Source: an uncultured Caryophanales bacterium
GTDB lineage: Bacteria; Bacillota_I; Bacilli_A; RFN20; CAG-826
NCBI GenBank assembly: GCA_937873795.1
Contig: CALMWE010000303.1
Span: 1-41,440, forward strand
Direction: 5' to 3'
DNA length: 41,440 nucleotides
Part shown: piece by piece, positions 8,618 through 16,827 of the stretch
Layout: each line of letters opens with the position of its first letter
How positions within the stretch are numbered: the stretch's first letter is position 1
Made by a program: the position numbers and the translations under genes
Notes under the pieces: model-generated
Told to the model about the DNA's origin: nothing
The model's database searches: none
Seen by the model: only the letters and a program-made list of their open reading frames with translations

Positions 8618-9671
8618 GACTCTGAGCGAACTCAACGGCGTCTCCGGCCAAGAAAACGAGATCGCCGCGTATTTACGTGCCGCTTATCGCGATCTTGGTT
8701 ATCCCATCGTCACCGATAATTTAGGCAGTATTTTTGCTTATAAGAAAAGCAATCTTGCCAACGCTCCCAAAGTGATGGTCGTGGGCCATATGGATGAAGT
8801 CGGTTTCATCGTTCTCAGCCTCGAGAAAAACGGTATGCTCAAAGGCCACCCCATCGGTGGTTTGAATAACCAAACCTTGACCGCTCAACGCGTATGCTTA
8901 AAAACCCGATCCGGGGAGTATCTCCACGGCGCTATTGGCGCGGTTCCGCCCCATTTATTAACGGAAGCCGAACGTGAAAAACCCACCGAAATCAAAAACA
9001 TGCTCTTTGATTTTGGTTTCCGCTCCCGTGAAGAAGCCGAAAAAGCCGGCGTCTATGTCGGCGCCATGATGGTGGTCGAAGGACCTTTCCAAGAAATCAA
9101 TGGCGGCGAACGCATTTTGGGCAAAGCCTTCGATGACCGTTACGGCATTATCCTCGGTCTCGAAATCCTCATCGACTTCAAAGACATTGACCTTCCGTTT
9201 GACCTTTATGTCGGCGGTTCCGTCCAAGAAGAAGTCGGCTGCCGCGGTGCGATTACCTCCAGTTATTTCATCAACCCCGATATGGCGATTGTCCTTGACT
9301 GCTCACCCTCGCGTGACAGCAGCGGCGACAAGAAAGAATTCGGCCAATTGGGCGAAGGCGTCTTGCTCCGTTACATCGACGGCACGATGATTGCCCGTCC
9401 CGAACTTTTAGCCTTCCAACGCCTCTGTGCCGAAAAGGCCCATGTCAAATGCCAATACTTTGATTCTCCGGGTGGCACCGATGCGGGACAAATCCATAAG
9501 AACCGCGAAGGTGTTTTGACCCTCACGCATTGCCTCTGCGCACGCAGCATCCACACCAATTCCACGATCCTAGATGTGGAGGATTACAACGCGGCCAAAA
9601 AGTCGCTTGTCTACATGCTCAAACATTTGGATGAAAAGAAAATCGCCGAATTACGAGGAGACGTTCAATGA
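8583..9671 (+). CDS. M42 family aminopeptidase
   Basis: Tetrahedral-type zinc/cobalt aminopeptidase of the M42 (glutamyl aminopeptidase/glucanase) family, 362 residues. Metal and catalytic residues are all visible: G-H-M-D (His69, Asp71), G-K-A-F-D-D (Asp184-185), Q-E-E-V-G (Glu216-217), V-L-D-C (Asp239) and a late His in the S-I-H-T stretch near 325. The start at 8583 is chosen because AAGGAG lies just upstream; an in-frame TTG at 8559 would place the Shine-Dalgarno inside the gene. It begins within the 3' end of trmB and its TGA stop overlaps the ytpR start by 4 bases. Together with PepV it suggests that the operon handles short peptides. Confidence 0.93.
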   Translation: MKLTPRQRKLFKTLSELNGVSGQENEIAAYLRAAYRDLGYPIVTDNLGSIFAYKKSNLANAPKVMVVGHMDEVGFIVLSLEKNGMLKGHPIGGLNNQTLTAQRVCLKTRSGEYLHGAIGAVPPHLLTEAEREKPTEIKNMLFDFGFRSREEAEKAGVYVGAMMVVEGPFQEINGGERILGKAFDDRYGIILGLEILIDFKDIDLPFDLYVGGSVQEEVGCRGAITSSYFINPDMAIVLDCSPSRDSSGDKKEFGQLGEGVLLRYIDGTMIARPELLAFQRLCAEKAHVKCQYFDSPGGTDAGQIHKNREGVLTLTHCLCARSIHTNSTILDVEDYNAAKKSLVYMLKHLDEKKIAELRGDVQ

Positions 9672-10297
9672 AAGCTCATCTGTTCTATAATTTCCACACC
9701 ATCGGGGATGTCTTGATGATCGTCATCGATGCAAAAGTCAAACCCACCCGCGTGGAGAAAAAAGAAAATGTCGTTGCCTTATACCAAGAAGACCGTCTCA
9801 TCGGGGTCAACATCCTTTCCTTTTCCGAAATCGTGAAAATGAAAAGCACGGGGCTGATCCTGCTCCCGCCCAAGCAACTCATCGATGTGATTAATCACAT
9901 CCTTCGTAACGCTCAACTCGAAACGCTCGATGCCATCGACGAAAGCGGATTTAAAATCGGAAAAGTTTTATCCTGCGAAGAACATCCTGACAGCGACCAT
10001 CTTCATGTTTGTAAAGTCGACGTGGGCGACAAGGTTCTGGATATCGTTTGTGGCGCTCCCAATGTCGTCGAAGGTATGAAAACCGTCGTGGCGATGCCCG
10101 GTACGATGATGTTTGACGGCAGCGAAATCGTTCCTTCCGAACTTCGTGGCGTTGCCTCTTCCGGCATGCTTTGTTCCCCGCGTGAACTGCATTTAGAAAA
10201 TGCCCCGCAAGTTCGCGGCTTGATTGTCCTCGATGCGAATGCCCCGGTGGGGCAAGACTTCTTTAAATATATAGGAGAAACCACCCATGGAAATTGA
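9668..10297 (+). CDS. ytpR: YtpR family tRNA-binding-domain protein
   Basis: 209 residues with two parts. Residues 1-90 are the DUF4479 domain found in YtpR. From about 95 there is an OB-fold like the tRNA-binding domain of PheT/EMAP-II: K-I-G-K-V, then H-P-D-S-D-H-L-H-V, then I-V-C-G-A-P-N-V, and a G-V-x-S-x-G-M-L-C-S motif near 160. The family is widespread in Bacillota, near trmB and M42 peptidases in Bacillus, but its job is not known; binding to tRNA or another nucleic acid is the usual suggestion. Its start overlaps the M42 stop (ATGA), and its end overlaps the next gene by 11 bases. Confidence 0.92.
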   Translation: MKAHLFYNFHTIGDVLMIVIDAKVKPTRVEKKENVVALYQEDRLIGVNILSFSEIVKMKSTGLILLPPKQLIDVINHILRNAQLETLDAIDESGFKIGKVLSCEEHPDSDHLHVCKVDVGDKVLDIVCGAPNVVEGMKTVVAMPGTMMFDGSEIVPSELRGVASSGMLCSPRELHLENAPQVRGLIVLDANAPVGQDFFKYIGETTHGN

Positions 10298-11384
10298 AGT
10301 GAAATTGAAAGAGCAAGGTAAGATTTCGCGCTTAACGAATCGGACCTTCCAATTCGACGATAAAGTCGCCTCGAATTTCTATACTGCCAACTACTTCTTG
10401 AAGACCAACGAAATCGTCAAACGCTATGTCCCCGGACACACGGTGACGTTACAATTCTTCCAACGCAAAGATGATGTCATGCTCTGTGGCGTGGATGAAG
10501 CGATTGCCTTAGTCCATACTTTTGCCAAACATCCCGAACAACTTCAAATCTGGGCGCTTCATGATGGCGACATCATCCAAGCCAACGAACCGGTTTTGAA
10601 AATCATCGGCCGTTATGAAGACTTCGGCTTTTTGGAAAGCATGATCGATGGTATTTTGGCTCGCCGCAGCAGCGTTGCCACCAATGTCCGTGAAGTCTTA
10701 AAAGTCGCCAACGGAAAACCTGTGTTCTCAATGGCTGACCGTCAAGACGATTACCATACCCAAGTGGGTGATGGTTATGCGACCTATGTGGCCGGCATCA
10801 ACTGCGTCAGCACCGACGCCCAAGGCGCTTGGTGGGGCGGAAAAGGGATGGGCACGATGCCGCATGCGCTGATTCAAGTGTGTGATGGCGATATCATCAA
10901 AGCCTCTGACTTCTACCATTTGACCTATCCGGATCAAAAAGTCACCGCGCTCATCGACTATAACAACGATGTCGTCGCGGATTCCCTAAAATTGGCCCGT
11001 CATTTAAAGGAAACTTTAGCCGCTGTCCGTATCGACACCAGCAAAGCGTTGATTGACCATTACTTTGATGGCAAAGACACCTCGGGTTTCGATCCTCACG
11101 GCGTCTGCAAAGAACTCGTGTTCGCGCTTCGTGAAGCCCTGGATAAAGAAGGCTTCCATTATGTCAAGATTGTCGTCAGCAGTGGCTTTACCGCCGAAAA
11201 GATTGCCGACTTTGAAAAACATCATACCCCGGTGGATATTTACGGAGTCGGTTCGACCTTCATCACCGTGTGCGTTGGCTTCACCGGCGACCTCGTGATG
11301 CTCGATGGCAAACCGCAGGCTAAAGAAGGCCGCGCGGATTATCCGAATCCTCGTCTTGAAAAAGTTTCTTATCCTATTTACTAG
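10287..11384 (+). CDS. pncB: Nicotinate phosphoribosyltransferase
   Basis: Joins nicotinate to PRPP to give nicotinate mononucleotide, feeding NAD synthesis by salvage. 365 residues, the shorter class of the family. Visible features: an N-terminal alpha/beta domain, the F-L-E-S-M motif near 112, S-M-A-D-R-Q-D-D-Y around 150, a Gly-rich W-W-G-G-K-G-M-G-T-M-P-H-A-L loop near 190, and V-S-S-G-F and Y-G-V-G-S motifs (about 290 and 316) that bind the phosphoribosyl group. AGGAGA precedes the ATG at 10287. Last gene of the operon; the hairpin at 11404-11429 ends it. Together with coaX and the S-component it makes the operon a cofactor-salvage unit. Confidence 0.93.
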   Translation: MEIEVKLKEQGKISRLTNRTFQFDDKVASNFYTANYFLKTNEIVKRYVPGHTVTLQFFQRKDDVMLCGVDEAIALVHTFAKHPEQLQIWALHDGDIIQANEPVLKIIGRYEDFGFLESMIDGILARRSSVATNVREVLKVANGKPVFSMADRQDDYHTQVGDGYATYVAGINCVSTDAQGAWWGGKGMGTMPHALIQVCDGDIIKASDFYHLTYPDQKVTALIDYNNDVVADSLKLARHLKETLAAVRIDTSKALIDHYFDGKDTSGFDPHGVCKELVFALREALDKEGFHYVKIVVSSGFTAEKIADFEKHHTPVDIYGVGSTFITVCVGFTGDLVMLDGKPQAKEGRADYPNPRLEKVSYPIY

Positions 11385-11403
11385 ATTTTTTCAGAAAATG
11401 AGA

Positions 11404-11429
11404 CGCCCGAGAAACTTTCGGGCGTTTTT
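11404..11429 (+). terminator. Intrinsic terminator of the coaX-pncB operon
   Basis: Stem CGCCCGA (11404-11410) and TCGGGCG (11418-11424), loop of 7, followed by TTTTT. Confidence 0.92.
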
Positions 11430-11472
11430 ATTGGCATTTGAAAGCCCTTTTGAAAATGACAATGTAAATGAA

Positions 11473-11502
11473 TTGACACATGAAAAAATTTTCATATATA
11501 AT
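11473..11502 (+). promoter_or_regulatory. LacI-family gene promoter with inverted repeat in the spacer
   Basis: Perfect -35 TTGACA (11473-11478), 18-base spacer, perfect -10 TATAAT (11497-11502). The spacer holds the inverted repeat ATGAAAA-AA-TTTTCAT (11480-11495), placed where a bound repressor would block RNA polymerase. This could be an autoregulatory operator, although it lacks the central CG of most LacI-family sites. Confidence 0.8.
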
Positions 11503-11534
11503 GGTGCCGAGGCCATAAACCTAGGAGGAACAGT

Positions 11535-12530
11535 ATGAACAACATGAAAGATCGCGTAACGATCTATGAAGTCGCCAAAGCCAGCGGTTATTCGTTAGCC
11601 ACAGTCTCGCGCGTTATTAACAAACAAAGCAACGTCACCGAAGAAACTCGTAAGAAAGTCGAAGCCACGATTGCCCGGTTAGGCTATAAACCCAGCGCTC
11701 TTGCGCAAGCGTTAGCCACCAACAAAACGACGAACATCGGTATCGTCATTCCCAGTGCCAACTACGTTTACATCGCCAACATGCTCAACGGCATGACCGA
11801 AGTCGCCAAAGCCAAAGGTTACGTTTTAACCTTATTTGTCACGAACCATTCCCGCGAAGACGCTCTCAGCGTCGTGGAAAAGGTCATCACCTCGCACGTC
11901 GATGGCGCGGTCATTTTCGATGATGAACTCGATGTCGAAGATATTAATAAGATCAGCTCGTATCAAGTCCCGGTCGTGGTGGTCAACAACACCATCGTCG
12001 GCGACAAAGTCGCGTCGATCAACTTCGGTTACGAACACAAAATCAAAGAAATCATCAAGAATTACTTCAAATCCGGCGACAAGAAAATGTATTTCTTGCA
12101 CGTTCACAATTCCGGCCGTTTGCTCGAACGCATCGAAAAAGCGTTCATCGAATCGCACTTGGAAGAAAAACGTTCCTATGGCATCTTGAGCTGTGATGAT
12201 TCCTATCGTCAAACCTATCAAGATTTCATCTCGTTCTTCAAGAACACGCATCAAGGTTACTTCTTAGCCTACCGCGACTCCATCGCGATGGCCGTGACCA
12301 ATGCCGCGCTCGACAGTGGTCTTTCCGTCCCGGGCGACGTCGAAGTCCTTTCCATCATCGGCACCAAATATGCCTCGATGGCCCGTCCGCAACTTTCCGC
12401 GATGCACATCGATATGAAACAAGTCGGCATGAAAGCCATGGATATGATGACGGATCTGCTCAATGGCGGACTTGACGAAAAGTCCTTCAAATTCGAAAGC
12501 AACTACCTGCCGCGCGTTTCCACGAAATAG
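11535..12530 (+). CDS. LacI/GalR family transcriptional regulator
   Basis: 331 residues. The N-terminal helix-turn-helix (about 9-29: I-Y-E-V-A-K-A-S-G-Y-S with recognition helix A-T-V-S-R-V-I-N) and hinge helix (about 54-63) are typical. From residue 66 the periplasmic-binding-protein-like effector domain begins (N-I-G-I-V-I-P). The ATG at 11535 follows AGGAGG. The gene is alone, with strong promoter elements and an inverted repeat in the promoter. No sugar operon lies next to it, so the regulon cannot be read from context; a global role (CcpA-like) or control of a distant sugar locus are both possible. The effector-domain residues that bind HPr in CcpA are not obvious to me. Confidence 0.93.
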   Translation: MNNMKDRVTIYEVAKASGYSLATVSRVINKQSNVTEETRKKVEATIARLGYKPSALAQALATNKTTNIGIVIPSANYVYIANMLNGMTEVAKAKGYVLTLFVTNHSREDALSVVEKVITSHVDGAVIFDDELDVEDINKISSYQVPVVVVNNTIVGDKVASINFGYEHKIKEIIKNYFKSGDKKMYFLHVHNSGRLLERIEKAFIESHLEEKRSYGILSCDDSYRQTYQDFISFFKNTHQGYFLAYRDSIAMAVTNAALDSGLSVPGDVEVLSIIGTKYASMARPQLSAMHIDMKQVGMKAMDMMTDLLNGGLDEKSFKFESNYLPRVSTK

Positions 12531-12543
12531 TCGCTTCTTACAT

Positions 12544-12572
12544 TTGTAAAAAAAGGTTTTGTTTGATACACT
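12544..12572 (+). promoter_or_regulatory. Promoter of the tyrS T-box transcript
   Basis: TTGTAA (12544-12549), 17-base spacer, TACACT (12567-12572), just before the T-box leader. Confidence 0.65.
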
Positions 12573-12578
12573 AGTAAT

Positions 12579-12776
12579 GCTTTGAACAAGTCAAGTACCC
12601 TAAATCCAGAGAGTTATGGTTTGGTGCGACATAACACACGGGGAAATACCCTTGGGAGCATCTTCTTAATAGAAGCGGGCTGCGCCGTTATCCGCTCTCG
12701 AGTGGCTTTGAAAATTTCAAGGCAACTAAGGTGGTACCACGTTACATGAGCGTCCTTAGCCAAGGGCGCTTTTTAT
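12579..12776 (+). promoter_or_regulatory. T-box leader (tRNA-Tyr responsive)
   Basis: T-box core AAGGTGGTACCACG at 12728-12741, with TGGT at 12732-12735. Terminator stem AGCGTCCTT (12749-12757) and AAGGGCGCT (12762-12770), loop AGCC, then a T run. The specifier TAC (Tyr) is at 12647-12649 in GGGAAA-TAC-CC, in the expected place on the 3' side of Stem I. Uncharged tRNA-Tyr should switch the leader to antitermination. Confidence 0.93.
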
Positions 12777-12794
12777 TTAGGAGGAAAAAAACGT

Positions 12795-14048
12795 ATGGAA
12801 AACATCATTGACGAACTGAACTGGCGGGGACTGATCAAAGATTATTCGGACCAAGCCTTGATTCGCGACTTATTCAGCACACCCAATACCATTTATTGCG
12901 GTTTTGACCCCAGCGCCAAAAGCATGCACATCGGCAACTTCGTGATGATTGCCATTTTGATGCGTTTACAAAAAGCCGGACACCGCGTCATTGCCGTCGT
13001 CGGCGGGGGCACCGGGATGATCGGCGATCCCAGCGGAAAATCCAAGGAAAGAAACCTTTTGGACGATGAAAGCATCAAGGCCAACACCGAATCCATCCGC
13101 GCCCAACTCGGCCGCTTCATCGACCTAAAAGACCCCAAAAAGGGCATCTTGGTCAACAACTATGATTGGCTCAGCAAGCTTTCGATGATCGATTATTTAA
13201 GAGACTACGGCAAGTTCTTCCCGATCAACTACATGTTGGCGAAAGATATCGTTGCTTCGCGTCTGGAAGCCGGTATTTCCTACACCGAATTCAGCTACAT
13301 GATCCTTCAATCGATCGATTTCCTGCACCTTCATAAAACCTACGGTTGCAACGTGCAAATCGGCGGTTCCGACCAATGGGGTAATTTAACCTCGGGCTTG
13401 GAACTCATCCGCAAAGTCGAAGGCAACGAAACCAAAGTCGGTGTCATGACCTCCCACCTCATTACCAAAAGCGATGGTAAGAAATTCGGCAAATCCGAAG
13501 ACGGTGCTCTGTTCTTAGACCGTAAGCTCACCTCGCCCTACAAACTCTATCAATACTTCATTAATACCTCCGATGAAGACGCGATCAAATACCTCAAAGT
13601 CTTTACCTTCCTGACCCGCGAAGAAATCGAAGCCATCGCCGTCGCCCACAGTGCCAATCCGGGAGACCGCCTGGCGCAAAAACGCTTGGCCTTTGAAATC
13701 GTCAAGGTCGTCCACGGCGAAGAAGCCGCGGAACGCGCCATCAAGATGACCGAAGCCCTCTTCGCCGGCGACATCCGTGCCTTAAGCGAAGACGAACTTC
13801 AAGATACCCTCGGCAGCCTGAAGAAAGAAGTGGAAGGGGATTCGCCCTTGATTGACCTGCTTGTTTCCATCGGTGCCGCCTCTAGCAAACGCGAAGCCCG
13901 CGAATTCATCACCGGTAACTCCGTGATGATCAACGGCGAAAAAGTCAACGACGTCAACTTCGTCGTCGAAAAGAAGAATGCTTTATACGACCGCTTCAGC
14001 GTGATCCGCCGCGGCAAGAAAAACTACTTCCTCGTCGACCATCGCTAA
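12795..14048 (+). CDS. tyrS: Tyrosyl-tRNA synthetase
   Basis: Class I synthetase attaching tyrosine to tRNA-Tyr. 417 residues, as in Bacillus TyrS. The HIGH motif is H-I-G-N at residues 45-48, the tyrosine-binding G-S-D-Q-W-G near 194, and the KMSKS-type loop reads K-F-G-K-S at 230-234, which is the normal TyrRS form. A C-terminal S4 RNA-binding domain occupies about 350-410. Strong GGAGG before the ATG. It is controlled by the T-box leader and ends at a hairpin shared with the convergent rpsD; tyrS next to convergent rpsD is also found in Bacillus. Confidence 0.98.
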   Translation: MENIIDELNWRGLIKDYSDQALIRDLFSTPNTIYCGFDPSAKSMHIGNFVMIAILMRLQKAGHRVIAVVGGGTGMIGDPSGKSKERNLLDDESIKANTESIRAQLGRFIDLKDPKKGILVNNYDWLSKLSMIDYLRDYGKFFPINYMLAKDIVASRLEAGISYTEFSYMILQSIDFLHLHKTYGCNVQIGGSDQWGNLTSGLELIRKVEGNETKVGVMTSHLITKSDGKKFGKSEDGALFLDRKLTSPYKLYQYFINTSDEDAIKYLKVFTFLTREEIEAIAVAHSANPGDRLAQKRLAFEIVKVVHGEEAAERAIKMTEALFAGDIRALSEDELQDTLGSLKKEVEGDSPLIDLLVSIGAASSKREAREFITGNSVMINGEKVNDVNFVVEKKNALYDRFSVIRRGKKNYFLVDHR

Positions 14049-14065
14049 ATCAAAGAAAGCAACAA

Positions 14066-14090
14066 AAAAGCCCGGATAGTCCGGGCTTTT
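14066..14090. terminator. Bidirectional intrinsic terminator between tyrS and rpsD
   Basis: Perfect 11-bp stem AAAAGCCCGGA (14066-14076) and TCCGGGCTTTT (14080-14090), loop TAG. A-rich on one side and T-rich on the other, so it serves both convergent genes. Confidence 0.92.
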
Positions 14091-14116
14091 CGTTTCTGTG
14101 GGGGAGACGGTTTGTC

Positions 14117-14722
14117 TTACAACAAACGGTTGTAGTATTCGACGATTTGGGCTTCGGTGATGTCTTGAGCCAATTCGCCGCGTTCGGGTAAACGAACATA
14201 GACGGCGGACATTTTTTCTTTGTCGGTGCGGACATAACCGAGGGTGCTGGCGACGCCTTCAAGCGAAGCCTTCACGACGACCATGTTTTTCGAACCTTCT
14301 TTGATGGCAACAACATCATTGACGCTGCAGAGGTAGCTCGCGATGTCGACCTTCTTGCCGTTGACGGTAACGTGACCGTGATTGACAAGTTGGCGAGCGG
14401 CCGCGCGGGTTCTGGCAAATCCCATCCGGTAGACTAAGTTGTCTAAGCGGGATTCAAGAATGCGCATGAAGGCGAGACCGGTGACGTCTTTGCTTTCCTT
14501 GGCCATGGCGAACAAACGACGGAATTGACGTTCATTGACACCATATAAGTGGCGCAATTTTTGTTTTTCGATCAATTGTTTTCCATATTCGGAAGGTTTT
14601 CTTTTACGATCGTTTCCGTGTTGGCCAGGACCGTAAGCACGTTTGGCAAGTTCCTTCCCCGTTTCGAGGGTGGAGAAGCCAAGGTGACGTGAACGTTTCC
14701 AGCTGGATCCAGTGTATCTCAT
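14117..14722 (-). CDS. rpsD: 30S ribosomal protein uS4
   Basis: Primary-binding protein of the small ribosomal subunit. 201 residues, M-R-Y-T-G start. The N-terminal part lacks the zinc-binding cysteines of the C+ form (it is the C- form), and the S4 RNA-binding domain lies at about 93-155 (S-R-L-D-N-L-V-Y-R-M-G-F-A-R-T-R motif). The start at 14722 follows AAAGGAGG; a longer reading upstream would run into the leader RNA. Transcribed alone from the promoter at 14889-14917 through a structured leader, so it is probably autoregulated by S4. Confidence 0.97.
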   Translation of the reverse strand: MRYTGSSWKRSRHLGFSTLETGKELAKRAYGPGQHGNDRKRKPSEYGKQLIEKQKLRHLYGVNERQFRRLFAMAKESKDVTGLAFMRILESRLDNLVYRMGFARTRAAARQLVNHGHVTVNGKKVDIASYLCSVNDVVAIKEGSKNMVVVKASLEGVASTLGYVRTDKEKMSAVYVRLPERGELAQDITEAQIVEYYNRLL

Positions 14723-14882
14723 GATATTTTCCTCCTTTTCTTTATTCGCAAAATAAAGCAATAGGTGCAAACCCCTAACTCCGGGTGTTCAGATCATTAT
14801 TTCACCATTGAGCATCGGTTACTTTAAGCCACAGGTTTCTGAACGTCGGACGAGCCGTGTTTACATGCTGCATTTACATGCA
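14723..14882 (-). promoter_or_regulatory. Putative S4-binding (rpsD) autoregulatory leader
   Basis: About 160 bases of untranslated leader. A long-range helix is visible: GTTCAGA (minus strand, 14844-14838) with TCTGAAC (14793-14787), enclosing about 44 bases, followed by a smaller ACCC/GGGT hairpin next to the ribosome-binding region. Bacillota rpsD leaders fold into a pseudoknotted Y shape bound by S4. The match is by position and helix pattern, not by a covariance model. Confidence 0.6.
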
Positions 14883-14888
14883 GTAACA

Positions 14889-14917
14889 AATATATCGGCT
14901 TTCGCCCCATAAGTCAA
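14889..14917 (-). promoter_or_regulatory. rpsD promoter
   Basis: Minus strand TTGACT (14917-14912), 17-base spacer, TATATT (14894-14889). Confidence 0.8.
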
Positions 14918-15011
14918 ATAAAACCATCCTTTCAGGATAAGTTTTTCCGGTTGGCCGAAAACTAGTAGAGATTTAGTAGCTATCAAGCCGGTTTTGAAAA
15001 AACAAGTCAAT

Positions 15012-15053
15012 TTGCCTTAAGGCAATTTACACGCGGATGATTTATGTTATACT
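15012..15053 (+). promoter_or_regulatory. Promoter of ezrA with an upstream 14-bp palindrome
   Basis: -35 TTTACA (15026-15031), 16-base spacer, -10 TATACT (15048-15053). The perfect palindrome TTGCCTTAAGGCAA (15012-15025) ends exactly at the -35 and may be a regulator site. The stretch 14918-15011 between this and the rpsD promoter holds no gene; I see only GC-rich inverted-repeat-like pieces (CCGG/GGCC) without a clear role. Confidence 0.6.
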
Positions 15054-15078
15054 AATTTTTAATGAAAGGGCACTCTCC

Positions 15079-16827
15079 ATGATCTTGATTACACTGTTTG
15101 ATTTTACGCCCGGAAATATTATCCTCATCGTTGTCCTCGGAGCCTTCGTGCTTTTTGATATTTATTATTTGCTCACCCGCTTCGTCTTAACCACCCGGAA
15201 ATATCGCCGGTTAACCCGCGAACTTGAAAAGAAATATGAATATTTGCATGCCCTTTTGATCGGCCAAGACGGCCAATACATCAAACGCATCGAAATCATT
15301 TCCCGCAGCAACCTGCTCTACGTCGAAATCCATGAAACTTTTTTCAAACGCCTCAAGGATATCCGCGACAATTACGATAAAAATGCGATTCTCGCCATCA
15401 GCTCGTTGAAAGATATGCTCGCCGCCAAGAAAAAACGCGGATTACGTGATGTCTATGCCAAAAACAAATCGGTCGTTGCCGCGTATGAACAAGCGGTGAA
15501 CGCCCTCAACCGCGACCTCATCAAGGTCATCAAACCCGAAGAAGATTGCCGTCAAGCTTCCCTCGCCCAAAAAGAAGAACTGCGCCGCGTCAAAGAAGAC
15601 TTCCGCAAACACCAATCTGAAATCAAACTGGTCGAAGCTTCGTTCGAAAAAGCCTTTGCCGGTATCGAGAATATTTTCCAAGACTATGAAAGCCATGTCG
15701 AATGCGCCAACTACGAAGAAGCCATGGCGATGCTTCCCAAAGTCACCAAGATTTTGGGCCTTTTGGATAATGTTCTTGTCGATTTACCTTCGCTTTGCGT
15801 CATGGTGCAAACGATTCTTCCTCAAAAAATCGAAAAACTCAAAAACGAATTTGATTCGATGGCCAAGCAAGCCTATCCCTTACATCACTTGATGGTCAAC
15901 GGCGGTATCGATGACATGAAGGTGCAACTTTCGAAAATCGCGCTCCGGATGCAACAATTGGATACCAGCGGCATCGCCGGGGAACTCACCGCGATGAGCG
16001 AACGGATCGATGAATTCTTCCAAAACTTCGACAAAGAACGCGAAGCCCGTACGGTCTTCAATGCCGAATTCGAACCAATTTACAACAACGTCAACGGATT
16101 GCAACAACGCTTCATCCGTTTATCCAACAATCTTCCCTCCGTCAAGAAGATTTATGTGGTCGATCCGATTTACGACAAAAAAGTGGTGGAAATCCAAACC
16201 GACATCAACGCCGTCGGCAACATCAAACGGACGTTGGATACCTTCATCCACTCCGCCACCAAACAACCGTATACGATCCTCGTCAAAAAGATGCATGAAC
16301 TCAAAGAATCCAGCGAAAAAGTCATCATGGCGATGGATGAATTCCAAAACTATCTCAAATCTCTGAAGACCGATTCCGAAGAAGCCTTCAAGCTCATCAA
16401 TACCTATTATGTCCGCTTGAAGACTTCCGAAAAAATCCTTCGCGACCTCAATGTCCCGGCATATTCGGATACCATCGCTCCCAGACTCAAAGAAAGCTAT
16501 GACAGCATCGACGCCATCGACCGCACCCTCAAAGTTCTCCCGATCGATGTCAAAGTCATTAACGAAAATGTGTTGGTATTGACCGAAAAAGGACAAGTCT
16601 TGCTCGATGAAATCGATTCGCAATACAATCTCAGCGTCCTTGCCGAAAATGCCATCGTGTATGTCAACCGCGACCGTCAACACCTCAGCGATATCCAAAA
16701 ACTCGTTTCCCAAAGCGAAGGTATGTTCTATGAAGGCAACTTTGAGAAATCGTATGTCGAGACCGGCAACATTCTCAAAGAAATTCGGCGCCAAGCCCTT
16801 GAGACCAGCGGCCGTAAGAGACCATGA
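15079..16827 (+). CDS. ezrA: Septation ring formation regulator EzrA
   Basis: 582 residues: one N-terminal transmembrane segment (about 12-32) with a very short outside part, then a long cytoplasmic region that is almost wholly helical with spectrin-like coiled-coil repeats. This is the EzrA architecture (about 560 residues in Bacillus). EzrA binds FtsZ and restricts Z-ring formation to midcell and links to cell-wall synthesis. Sequence similarity among EzrA proteins is low, so architecture plus neighbourhood carry the call: in Bacillus ezrA is followed by the cysteine desulfurase gene and thiI, exactly as here. The start at 15079 is chosen from AAAGGG upstream and a sensible N-terminus; an in-frame ATG at 15037 overlaps the promoter. 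The end overlaps the next gene by 4 bases. Confidence 0.88.
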   Translation: MILITLFDFTPGNIILIVVLGAFVLFDIYYLLTRFVLTTRKYRRLTRELEKKYEYLHALLIGQDGQYIKRIEIISRSNLLYVEIHETFFKRLKDIRDNYDKNAILAISSLKDMLAAKKKRGLRDVYAKNKSVVAAYEQAVNALNRDLIKVIKPEEDCRQASLAQKEELRRVKEDFRKHQSEIKLVEASFEKAFAGIENIFQDYESHVECANYEEAMAMLPKVTKILGLLDNVLVDLPSLCVMVQTILPQKIEKLKNEFDSMAKQAYPLHHLMVNGGIDDMKVQLSKIALRMQQLDTSGIAGELTAMSERIDEFFQNFDKEREARTVFNAEFEPIYNNVNGLQQRFIRLSNNLPSVKKIYVVDPIYDKKVVEIQTDINAVGNIKRTLDTFIHSATKQPYTILVKKMHELKESSEKVIMAMDEFQNYLKSLKTDSEEAFKLINTYYVRLKTSEKILRDLNVPAYSDTIAPRLKESYDSIDAIDRTLKVLPIDVKVINENVLVLTEKGQVLLDEIDSQYNLSVLAENAIVYVNRDRQHLSDIQKLVSQSEGMFYEGNFEKSYVETGNILKEIRRQALETSGRKRP

